Positions 44,818 to 52,602 of a DNA stretch of 64,000 nt are shown in pieces. The notes under the pieces are model-generated. The model was not told the origin of the DNA. It worked only from the letters and a program-made list of their open reading frames with translations, and searched no databases. The stretch covers positions 62,001 to 126,000 of the forward strand of contig JARVJP010000011.1 of NCBI GenBank assembly GCA_029776065.1, read 5' to 3'. The DNA comes from Nitrososphaeria archaeon. GTDB lineage: Archaea > Thermoproteota > Nitrososphaeria > JACIWG01. Position numbers and translations under genes: made by a program. How positions within the stretch are numbered: the first letter of the stretch is position 1; each line of letters begins with the position of its first letter.

Positions 44818-46596
44818 TTATTTCACTGTAACTGATTTAGCTAAGTTCCTCGGTTTGTCAGGGTCAAATCCACGTAGTACTGCAAGTTGGTATGATAGGA
44901 TCTGTATCGGTATTATTTGCGTTATCGGATTAAGTATTCCAACATCGGGCGTTTTGATGAAGAAGTCAAATATCTCGTTATTTTCTGAATTTACTCCTAT
45001 GATGTATCCTCCACGTGCTTTTATCTCCATTGCATTTGAAATTATTTCCATCTCAGTTTCTTTAGAGGAGAATACAATGCATGGTGTACCTTCCTCTATT
45101 AAGGCTATAGTTCCATGTTTCAATTCACCTCCGCTGAAGCCTTCCGCGTGTATGTAGGATACTTCCTTAATCTTCAACGCTGCCTCTAGTGCTGTTGGGT
45201 ACTGTAACCCCCTACCTATTGTAAATATATGCTCTTTGTCCTTAAGTTTGTCTGCAAGGCGTCTAATGTGGTCTCTTGTACTTGCTGAAGTCAAGTTATA
45301 TATTATGTTCCACAAATACTTTAATCTAGCTTTTCCTTCCTCATACCTTCCTGCGACGGTATGTGCTAATAGGGCAAGTACTGCGAGCTGTGCGGTGTAT
45401 GTTTTGGTGGAGAGTACACAGACCTCGGGTCCTGTGTTAAGCATAAGGGCATGGTCTGAGCTTCTGTGAAGGGAAGATCCGACAACATTCACAATTGATA
45501 TGATCTCAGCGTTCTTTCTTTTCGCTGCTCTTACAGCATCCAGAACATCTATTGTCTCCCCACTTTGAGAAACTGCAATGACCAGTGTTTGAGGCGTTAA
45601 GTAATCCTCGTAGTTTGAAAACTCTGATGCTAATATTACGTTTATGTGCATTTTAGCTATCTTTGAGAATATGTAGCTCGCCGAGAGGCAGGCATGATAG
45701 GAGCTTCCGCATGCAACGAAAAAGACGCCTTTAGCATCTTTTATTGCGTTAGCTACGGCAAATAGAGTTGATTCGTCTTGATTAGCTGCTTTTTGAACTG
45801 TCTCCACTTGCTCTGAAATTTCTTTCATCATGAAGTGGTCGAAGTCACCTTTTTGAGCTTGCTCAATGCTCCAATCTACGCTATGGATGGGTCTTGACAC
45901 CTCCCTACCTTCCTGGAGGGAATAGAACTTGACTTCATAGTTTCCGTTCAGGACTATGAAGTCTTTATCATGCACGTACATGACGGTTTTTGTGTGCTCA
46001 AGGAATGCTGGTATATCACTTGCGATAAAGTTCTCGTTTTTGCCTAATCCAACTACGAGTGGTGAACCATTTCTTGCTGCCACTATCTTTCTTTCTCCTT
46101 CGTGCATAGCTAGTATGGCGTAATATCCATCTAGTTGTTTGACCGCATCCTTTGTTGCTTGTTCAAAATCTTTTCCCTTACGCATTTCGAATTCTATTAA
46201 GTTTGGAATGGTCTCTGTGTCGGTCTCACTATAGAAGTTGAAACCATTCCCCTGTAGCATGCTTTTAATCCCTTGGTAATTTTCTACTATCCCATTATGA
46301 ATGACATATATTTTTTTGTTATTTGAGACATGGGGGTGTGCATTCTCCTTTGTTACCCAACCATGGGTCGCCCACCTCGTATGTCCTATGCCAACCGTTC
46401 CATCCATAGAGAGGAAATCCAATTTTCTGTTGATATCTTCAACCCTGCCAATATCCTTTTTTACTTGGATTCCCTTTTTCTCGTCTAACGTAGCTATTCC
46501 TGCAGAATCATATCCTCTATACTCCAGCCTTTTAAGTCCATTATAGATTATCCCAGCAGCGTTTTTTTCTCCGATATAGCCGATTATTCCGCACAT
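44818..46596 (-). CDS. glmS: Glutamine-fructose-6-phosphate aminotransferase
   Basis: 592 residues. MCGIIGYIG provides the N-terminal Cys nucleophile after Met removal; the glutaminase domain has GHTRWATHG and HNGIVENY. Two SIS domains follow with FVACGSSYHACL, AVSQSGETIDVLDA, IGRGLQYPTALEAALKIKE and the C-terminal DPDKPRNLAKSVTV. It makes glucosamine-6-phosphate from fructose-6-phosphate and glutamine, starting amino sugar synthesis for glycans and S-layer glycosylation. Confidence 0.97.
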   Translation of the reverse strand: MCGIIGYIGEKNAAGIIYNGLKRLEYRGYDSAGIATLDEKKGIQVKKDIGRVEDINRKLDFLSMDGTVGIGHTRWATHGWVTKENAHPHVSNNKKIYVIHNGIVENYQGIKSMLQGNGFNFYSETDTETIPNLIEFEMRKGKDFEQATKDAVKQLDGYYAILAMHEGERKIVAARNGSPLVVGLGKNENFIASDIPAFLEHTKTVMYVHDKDFIVLNGNYEVKFYSLQEGREVSRPIHSVDWSIEQAQKGDFDHFMMKEISEQVETVQKAANQDESTLFAVANAIKDAKGVFFVACGSSYHACLSASYIFSKIAKMHINVILASEFSNYEDYLTPQTLVIAVSQSGETIDVLDAVRAAKRKNAEIISIVNVVGSSLHRSSDHALMLNTGPEVCVLSTKTYTAQLAVLALLAHTVAGRYEEGKARLKYLWNIIYNLTSASTRDHIRRLADKLKDKEHIFTIGRGLQYPTALEAALKIKEVSYIHAEGFSGGELKHGTIALIEEGTPCIVFSSKETEMEIISNAMEIKARGGYIIGVNSENNEIFDFFIKTPDVGILNPITQIIPIQILSYQLAVLRGFDPDKPRNLAKSVTVK

Positions 46597-46740
46597 TGGA
46601 CAAACGTAAGATTTGCAGGTATAAATTTACCTATGATGGATGCTTTTTTAATATTAATCTTTTCTAACGTTATGGTTCTGTGTTATGAAGTTTATATAAA
46701 GACTTATAAACCGTAATATAATATTATAAATGGATTTAAA

Positions 46741-47691
46741 ATGGGTGATGCGTGGTTAATAGTTAAGGACCAAAGTAGGAGTCTGCAATCAACTACAAAG
46801 TTATTCTTTGAAGGCACGCCTGCGAAGGTTTTGGCGAATAAAATTAGCTGGGAGATAATTAGCTCGTTGGAAAAGGGGCCAAAATATGCTAGAGAGATCG
46901 CCAAAGAACGCTCTTTAAACGAGCAGAGTGTCTACTACCATGTAAAGAAACTTTTAGAGTGTGGGATAATTAAGGTTGTAGAAGAACGAAGCATTAGAGG
47001 TGCTAGTGCAAAGAGGTTGTCTCTTTCAGGTGATGGTGTTTCGATACTGTTCAGAAAACCTAGTAAGGAGGTACTAAAACCTTACACTTCGAATGATAAG
47101 CTCTGTTTATTCTTTAAAGACTTTGTAAAGGGCGATGCCTTTGACGGCTACATCGTTGTAGGATCACCTGAACCCCATGGCCCTTTTAGAGCTGTTGCAC
47201 GGGATGGGCATTATGCTGCTCAGCTCTCCTATTACCTAGGTAAGTGTTTTGGTTATCCAACCAATTTTTTTGTTCGCCTAGATACTGACATAAAGGCTGA
47301 GAAGCTTTATGATGAAAACCTTGTTCTAATTGGTGGTCCGATTACGAACCTTCTAGTATCGGAATTAAATCAGTACCTTAAAGTTAAGTTTATTGAACCT
47401 AACTATTGGTCTGGAATTATTGATAACGAAGGTAACGTGTTCAGTGGGGAAACAGATGCTTTGATCACAAAGATTAGGAATCCATTTGACAGAAGGAAAT
47501 GTGTTATTGCCGTCGCGGGGGTAAGACATCAAGGGACAAAGTCGGCTATAATTGGTATGACTGAATGCGCTGAGGATGTGCTTAAGAGCTATAGTGGCCA
47601 AACTAACTATGCGTTGATAATTAAAGGCTTTGACCAAGATGGTGATGGGAAGGTGGATCACACAGAAGTTCTAAGAACATACTCGTATTGA
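46741..47691 (+). CDS. HTH (ArsR-type) protein fused to an S-layer C-domain-like module
   Basis: 316 residues. The N-terminal winged helix-turn-helix (~35-105) reads AREIAKERSLNEQSVYYHVKKLLECGIIKVV. The C-terminal ~200 residues resemble the archaeal S-layer protein C-terminal module: VVGSPEPHGPF, LVLIGGPITNLLVSELNQYL, the FDRRKCVIAVAGVRHQGTKSAI segment, and near the end a canonical Ca-binding loop DQDGDGKVDHTE (~298-309). No signal peptide or membrane helix, so this is a cytoplasmic regulator with a domain borrowed from the surface layer. TATA-like AT-rich sequence (ataatattataaat) precedes the ATG. Confidence 0.72.
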   Translation: MGDAWLIVKDQSRSLQSTTKLFFEGTPAKVLANKISWEIISSLEKGPKYAREIAKERSLNEQSVYYHVKKLLECGIIKVVEERSIRGASAKRLSLSGDGVSILFRKPSKEVLKPYTSNDKLCLFFKDFVKGDAFDGYIVVGSPEPHGPFRAVARDGHYAAQLSYYLGKCFGYPTNFFVRLDTDIKAEKLYDENLVLIGGPITNLLVSELNQYLKVKFIEPNYWSGIIDNEGNVFSGETDALITKIRNPFDRRKCVIAVAGVRHQGTKSAIIGMTECAEDVLKSYSGQTNYALIIKGFDQDGDGKVDHTEVLRTYSY

Positions 47692-47719
47692 TTTTTATTC
47701 TAGGTTTAGGTGGCTACTT

Positions 47720-47998
47720 TTGAGTAAAGTTAGGGCTCACCTGTTCATATCTGGTAGAGTACAAGGAGTGTTCTATAGGGACAGCATGCGAAGGAAGGCC
47801 ATAGAGTATCAAGTTTTCGGGTGGGTTAGAAACCTCCCAGATGGTAGGGTTGAAGCTATCTTAGAAGGTGATTCTTCACAAGTAGATAAAATCATTGAAT
47901 GGTGTAAGAAAGGGCCACCCTACGCCCAAGTAGATAGGGTAGAAAGCTATATAGAACCATATAGAGGTGTGTTTCATGATTTTAAGATATTATATTAA
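47720..47998 (+). CDS. acyP: Acylphosphatase
   Basis: 92 residues from a TTG. RVQGVFYRDSMRRKA has the catalytic Arg of the GRVQGVxFR motif, and GWVRNLPDGRVEAILEGD has the catalytic Asn. Standard length. It cleaves acyl phosphates such as acetyl phosphate or 1,3-bisphosphoglycerate. It follows the HTH/S-layer-like gene by 28 nt in the same direction. Confidence 0.95.
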   Translation: MSKVRAHLFISGRVQGVFYRDSMRRKAIEYQVFGWVRNLPDGRVEAILEGDSSQVDKIIEWCKKGPPYAQVDRVESYIEPYRGVFHDFKILY

Positions 47999-48051
47999 AA
48001 GGTTTTTATGTGGCTGTCTTTACTAAAAAATTAGAAGAGAGAATACGTCTG

Positions 48052-48807
48052 TTACTCTCCAAGTATCCTAAGAGCTTCTTCAACGGATACGTTTTCGTGA
48101 ATGATCTTGACGATTGCTCTAGTCATCCTCTCTGGATCTTTGTGTTGCCATATGTTCCTCCCTATAGTTCCACCGATTGCCCCTGCATTCACACTATCTT
48201 TGATCATTTTCAGAAGATCAGTGGTGCTCTCCATCTTAGGCCCACCCATAACAGTTATTGGTACTGGGCATGCTTTGACAACTTCTTTGTATTCCTGAGG
48301 AGTTCCTGTGTAAGCGGTCTTCACCATGTCTCCTCCTAGTTCAGCACCTATCCTCGCAGCTTTCTTTATCTCGTCAATCTGATATATTGTCTTCCCTTGG
48401 GCGTCTACGGGTACAACTTCAGCCATGTAAGGGATCCCCCATTCCTCTGCTGCAAGTCCTATTGCACTAAACTGGTTGTATTTCTCTTCACTTAATGGTA
48501 CACTACCGAAATATGTTGTTTTAACAGCGTCCACACCAAGTTTGACAGCTAACTTCACGAAGCTCGGGTCGAAGGGGATCGTCATGACTATCCCTATTCT
48601 TCCACTCGCGTAGCTCGCTATCTTCTTAGCTATACCAGGATTTACTAGTAAGGCATCCGCCCCTCCTTGTGCTACCTTTCTCACAGTTTCTTCGATATTT
48701 TCGATACCTTTGGTCATCCCTATCATACCATGGTCAAGTGCTATTACCAAGTGCTTTCCATCCTTTGCTACAATTCTACCCATTCTCAAAACTTTGCCTG
48801 AATTCAT
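48052..48807 (-). CDS. DhnA-type class I aldolase (fructose-bisphosphate aldolase or ADTH synthase)
   Basis: 251 residues, a TIM barrel of the archaeal DhnA family. Motifs: LVIALDHGMIGMTKG, LLVNPGIAKKI, VVPVDAQGKT, DMVKTAYTG (candidate Schiff-base Lys), VPITVMGGPK and AGAIGGTIGRNIWQ (phosphate site). The family holds archaeal class I fructose-bisphosphate aldolases and 2-amino-3,7-dideoxy-threo-hept-6-ulosonate synthase (first step of archaeal shikimate entry). It is at the short end of the range. No aromatic pathway genes are nearby, so I lean to the aldolase, but not firmly. Confidence 0.85.
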   Translation of the reverse strand: MNSGKVLRMGRIVAKDGKHLVIALDHGMIGMTKGIENIEETVRKVAQGGADALLVNPGIAKKIASYASGRIGIVMTIPFDPSFVKLAVKLGVDAVKTTYFGSVPLSEEKYNQFSAIGLAAEEWGIPYMAEVVPVDAQGKTIYQIDEIKKAARIGAELGGDMVKTAYTGTPQEYKEVVKACPVPITVMGGPKMESTTDLLKMIKDSVNAGAIGGTIGRNIWQHKDPERMTRAIVKIIHENVSVEEALRILGE

Positions 48808-48957
48808 TTATCGTTCACTCGACAAACCCTAAGTTTGCGTTTTATTAAATATTATTGTCTATATATTAAAGACTACTAAGATAGGTTTAAATAAAGGGTT
48901 TACTCTGACCTATTAAGATCAAATACGTAAGGACTTATTGACGCAGGTTATCTTTAA

Positions 48958-48970
48958 AAATATTTATTAA
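48958..48970 (+). promoter_or_regulatory. TATA box of the aldehyde oxidoreductase operon
   Basis: AAATATTTATTAA region about 30 nt upstream of the ATG at 48994, giving a near-leaderless transcript. Confidence 0.5.
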
Positions 48971-48993
48971 GCCATCTCTCCAAATGTAATCAT

Positions 48994-49530
48994 ATGTCTA
49001 GTAATACGGTTTGGATTATGAGGGACTATGCAAGGTGTACAGGTTGTCGAAGATGCGAAATCGCTTGTTCACTCTATCATGAAAAGAAGATATGGCCTGA
49101 AGCATCTAGAATCAAGATCTTTATGCTTGTCCCAGGGCTTGAAGTTCCTCACTTATGCACTCAATGCCATGACTACCCATGTGTTGAAGCTTGTCCAACA
49201 AAACCTAAAGCATTATCTGTAAATCAAAAGACCGGCGCTGTGATAGTGGATCGAGATCTTTGCATCAGCTGCGGTAAATGTATTCGAGCCTGTCCAGGTC
49301 ATGTTCCATTCCTTCACCCAGGAGATAACAAGGCTACGATATGTGATCTATGCGGTGGTGATCCTCAATGTGTGAAAATATGCCAAGAAGCTAGGTATGA
49401 CTGCTTAAGAGCCATTCCTTACCCTGTAGGGCAAGGTGAAGCTGTTCATCATAGAGTTTACGCGAAGACTCCTAAGCAGATTACAGAGGGTTTGACAGAG
49501 CTCATCTTCGGTGAAAAAATGGAGGTGTGA
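48994..49530 (+). CDS. Polyferredoxin electron carrier of the aldehyde oxidoreductase operon (HycB/DmsB type)
   Basis: 178 residues with several 4Fe-4S motifs: CTGCRRCEIACSLYHE, CTQCHDYPCVEACPT, CISCGKCIRACPGHVPF and CDLCGGDPQCVKICQ. This is the arrangement of HycB/DmsB-type subunits carrying up to four clusters. It precedes the aldehyde ferredoxin oxidoreductase gene with overlapping ends, so it is the probable immediate electron acceptor of the tungsten enzyme. Starts at ATG 48994 with a TATA-like box ~30 nt upstream. Confidence 0.92.
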   Translation: MSSNTVWIMRDYARCTGCRRCEIACSLYHEKKIWPEASRIKIFMLVPGLEVPHLCTQCHDYPCVEACPTKPKALSVNQKTGAVIVDRDLCISCGKCIRACPGHVPFLHPGDNKATICDLCGGDPQCVKICQEARYDCLRAIPYPVGQGEAVHHRVYAKTPKQITEGLTELIFGEKMEV

Positions 49531-49535
49531 ACGTG

Positions 49536-51398
49536 ATGAGAGGATATGCTGGAAAGTTTGCAGAAGTAGACCTCACAACAGGTAAAGTTAGCCAAGTCAA
49601 GTTCGAGGAAGATCTCCTCAGAAAATATATCGGGGGTAGAGGACTTGCCACTAAAGTTTTATGGGACCGACTTGGCGAGAAATGGGATAAGGTTGATCCT
49701 CTCGGCCCTGAAAACGTCCTAACAATCTTCTCAGGTCCTTTAACAGGATACTACCCAGGTGGGAGAGTCTGTATTTCAGGTAAGTCGCCACAAAGTAATG
49801 GAATAGTAGGAAGTACTATGGCAGGAGAATTTGCAGTTGAACTAAAGTGCGCAGGTTGGGATGGTCTTATAGTAACAGGAAAGGCGGAAAAACCATCCTA
49901 CATACTTATGAAGGACTCTTCAATTGAAGTGAGAAACGCTAATCACGTATGGGGAAAAGATGGGAAGCAAACACTTCTGACCTTATCTAAGGAAGTTAGA
50001 GAAGAATGGAATAAAAAATATCCTAGTAGGGAGTGGAGGGAACCTTCTATGATATATATCGGCCCAGCTGGAGAAAATAAGTGTAGGATTGCAGGTGTTC
50101 AAGGAAAGTTCGCTCATGGTGCAGGTTACGGTGGATATGGAGCGGTTATGGGTTCAAAGAACTTGAAGGCTGTTCTAGCAAGAGGCACTGGTCCCTTACC
50201 GGATGCTGCTGACCCAGATAAAGTATACAAGATGATAGACGAGGCGTCTAAGTCACTTTACACAAATGACATATTCAGGAGATGGGGTACAGGTTATCTA
50301 GGTTACGCGGTGGGGAACACGCAAAGTTCAGAGCCTGTTCGAAACTGGCAAGAGGAATGGCATGATGAAAAATCTTTTAGTGTGGATCAGTTTGAGAGCA
50401 GAGTGTGGGTTAAGAGGTATTGGGCTGACTTTGGATGTCCAACTGCGTGTGAGAAACTATCTGTTGTTAGAGTTGGTGAATTCAAGGGAGCCGTAACCGA
50501 TAACCCTGATTACGAAACTCAAGCATACGTTGGGACAAACTTGGGTATCTTCACACCAGAAGCTAATGTGTACGTAAATTCTATGATTGAGGATCTTGGA
50601 TTCTGTGGTATCCAAGGTGGCAATGTACTAGGATTTGCAGGTGAACTTTATCAAAGAGGGATTTTAACAAAGGAGGATTTGGGTGGTATAGACCTGAAAT
50701 GGGGTAATGCAAAAGCCTTCACGAAGTTAGCTGAGATGATTGCTTTCAGAAAGGGGTTGGGTGATATATTAGCTGAAGGTACTTACAGAGCTTCACTAAA
50801 ACTAAGTCAAATTAAAGGAAAAGACTTGACAAAATATGCTGTTCAATGTAAGGGTGTATCTATTGGTGCACATGGGATAAGGAGCGGTTTAGACTATCCC
50901 CAGTTGATGTCCTATCCCTGTTCTGTTCAAGGTGGTGACCATACCTCAGTCGCTTATTTGCCAGTAACACATCCAAGTAGTGAGCATGTAACTCTTTTAC
51001 AGGATTCAGGTGTCTATTGTATGTTTAATCAGTTTACGGTGACTCCACAATTCCAAATAGACTTCCTAAACGCTGTCACAGGTTTCAACATATCGTTTGA
51101 CGAGTGGTTCTATGAAGATGCGAAGAGGATACTAACGATACAAAGGTCGGCTTTGTTGATCGGAGGACCTGATGCCTCTTGGGTTGGGGTAGACGATAAT
51201 CCTCCTAGATTTTATGAACCGCTACCTTCTGGGCCGTGTAAGGGTAAAACCGCTAATAAAAATGAGTTTGAAAAGATGAAGAATGAGTATTACAAAGAAC
51301 TCGGATGGGACGGCGAAGGTGTGCCAACTTCAAAGAGCTTGAAGGAACTAGGTTTAGAAGATGTGGACAAGGTTCTGAAGAAGAAACTGAAACTCTGA
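49536..51398 (+). CDS. aor: Aldehyde ferredoxin oxidoreductase (tungsten enzyme)
   Basis: 620 residues from the ATG at 49536, which follows GGAGGTG (49521-49527) by 8 nt; an in-frame GTG at 49527 is less likely. Features: MRGYAGKFAEVDLTTG, FSGPLTGYYPGGRVCISGKSPQSNGIVGS (domain 1), and YGGYGAVMGSKNLKAVLARG, which binds tungstopterin. The cluster motif reads DFGCPTACEK: the family's first Cys is Asp, leaving D-x-x-C-x-x-x-C. A Cys also occurs in MSYPCSVQGGDHTS. It oxidises aldehydes to acids with ferredoxin. Paired with the upstream polyferredoxin. Confidence 0.93.
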   Translation: MRGYAGKFAEVDLTTGKVSQVKFEEDLLRKYIGGRGLATKVLWDRLGEKWDKVDPLGPENVLTIFSGPLTGYYPGGRVCISGKSPQSNGIVGSTMAGEFAVELKCAGWDGLIVTGKAEKPSYILMKDSSIEVRNANHVWGKDGKQTLLTLSKEVREEWNKKYPSREWREPSMIYIGPAGENKCRIAGVQGKFAHGAGYGGYGAVMGSKNLKAVLARGTGPLPDAADPDKVYKMIDEASKSLYTNDIFRRWGTGYLGYAVGNTQSSEPVRNWQEEWHDEKSFSVDQFESRVWVKRYWADFGCPTACEKLSVVRVGEFKGAVTDNPDYETQAYVGTNLGIFTPEANVYVNSMIEDLGFCGIQGGNVLGFAGELYQRGILTKEDLGGIDLKWGNAKAFTKLAEMIAFRKGLGDILAEGTYRASLKLSQIKGKDLTKYAVQCKGVSIGAHGIRSGLDYPQLMSYPCSVQGGDHTSVAYLPVTHPSSEHVTLLQDSGVYCMFNQFTVTPQFQIDFLNAVTGFNISFDEWFYEDAKRILTIQRSALLIGGPDASWVGVDDNPPRFYEPLPSGPCKGKTANKNEFEKMKNEYYKELGWDGEGVPTSKSLKELGLEDVDKVLKKKLKL

Positions 51399-51414
51399 AG
51401 GGCTCTCTCTTCCT

Positions 51415-51627
51415 TTACTTCTTTTTTATTATTGCTATCGCTACTACAATAGCGATAGCTACTAATATGAATGTTAACTCCATTAGACTGGAAATCGTTC
51501 TAAGGAGAAGTCCGATTAATAACACTAAGGCTATTAGAAGTATTCCTAACCCTAATTTCCGAACTCTTATTGTGAAAAGTAAGAGTATTATTGCAAACGT
51601 GATGGCGAGTAAGCTAAATAATGCCAT
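51415..51627 (-). CDS. Small hydrophobic membrane protein
   Basis: 70 residues, almost entirely hydrophobic, with two or three helices (~2-22, 25-46, 48-66) and an IIKKK tail. The opposite strand also has an open frame here that begins inside the aldehyde oxidoreductase gene, but its composition is not protein-like. Coding potential is plausible but not proven, and function is unknown. Confidence 0.4.
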   Translation of the reverse strand: MALFSLLAITFAIILLLFTIRVRKLGLGILLIALVLLIGLLLRTISSLMELTFILVAIAIVVAIAIIKKK

Positions 51628-51663
51628 TTTATTAACACTGTCTTTGTGGGCCTAGCTTGTTTA

Positions 51664-52476
51664 TTAAGCTAGCTTGCTCAGTTTTTCTACGTCTTCAGGG
51701 TTAAGCCTCCAGCCTATTGCATTGAAGTTTTCGATTATATGTTCTTCCCTGACCGCTTTTGGAATTGGGACGGCCTCTCTGCATATTAAATAGTTTAACG
51801 CAATTTGGTTTACAGTTTTATTATATTTTGAAGCTAACTCTGTTAGCAGTGGATGGCTCATTTTCCCTTTCTCTAAGGGCGTATAAGCAATTATCCTGAT
51901 GTTATTCTGCTTTGCGTATGAAAGAAGTTCTGGTTCCACGTTCGACTTGTTTAGAACACTGTATCGAACTTGGTTCGCGACTATCTCATGTCTTCTTACG
52001 CTTTCTGTCGCCTCTTTAAGCTCATTGATATTAAAGTTGCTGACGCCAATGTATCTGACTTTACCTAGGTCTACGAGGTCTTCAAGAGCTCTTACCGTCT
52101 CACTAATAGGGATTTGAGGGTTTGGCCAGTGTATTAGGTACAGGTCTAAGTACTTTGTCTGGAGCCGTTTTAAACTTGCATCTGCTGACTTTAATACGTC
52201 ATTATATTGTAAGTGGTTCGGCCAGACCTTGGATGTTATGAAGAAATCTTCCCTGTTAAAACCTTCCAAAGCCTTGGCAATAAGCTCTTCTGTATGCCCA
52301 CCTCCATAGTATTCCGCTGTATCGATGAGCGTGTACCCTACTTCAAAGGCTTTTCTTAACGCTTTGATGTAATAATCATCTTGAGAACGGTCTGGCTCCT
52401 GTGCTCCTCCTATACGCCAAGTACCATACCCGAGTATTGGGATTCTCCCATTCTTGCCAAGTTTAAAGTATTCCAT
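51664..52476 (-). CDS. Aldo-keto reductase
   Basis: About 270 residues from the ATG at 52476 (MEYFKLGKNGRIPILGYGTWRIGG); an in-frame upstream start would add 32 residues of non-family sequence. AKR motifs: DTAEYYGGGHTEELI with the catalytic Asp and Tyr, FFITSKVW (Lys), LDLYLIHWPNPQ (His), YIGVSNFN, and C-terminal NADP-binding sequence QIALNYLICREAVPIPKA. The catalytic Asp-Tyr-Lys-His set is complete. It reduces an aldehyde or ketone with NADPH; placed near the tungsten aldehyde oxidoreductase, it may handle the same metabolites in the other direction. Confidence 0.93.
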   Translation of the reverse strand: MEYFKLGKNGRIPILGYGTWRIGGAQEPDRSQDDYYIKALRKAFEVGYTLIDTAEYYGGGHTEELIAKALEGFNREDFFITSKVWPNHLQYNDVLKSADASLKRLQTKYLDLYLIHWPNPQIPISETVRALEDLVDLGKVRYIGVSNFNINELKEATESVRRHEIVANQVRYSVLNKSNVEPELLSYAKQNNIRIIAYTPLEKGKMSHPLLTELASKYNKTVNQIALNYLICREAVPIPKAVREEHIIENFNAIGWRLNPEDVEKLSKLA

Positions 52477-52602
52477 CAAGTGTAATACCTGCTCTTTTTT
52501 TATAAAGGTTAGGTTCAAATAGTATAAGCGTTTTCTGATTCCGTCTATTGTTGTGAGGGAAGACCAAAACAATTTTTAAACTGTAGATGGTGGACTAACA
52601 TT

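Noticed and set aside
51305..51655. Rightward frame overlapping the end of the aldehyde oxidoreductase
   Set aside because: Composition is not protein-like and it lies mostly inside or opposite other genes; the leftward hydrophobic frame is at least a plausible membrane protein.
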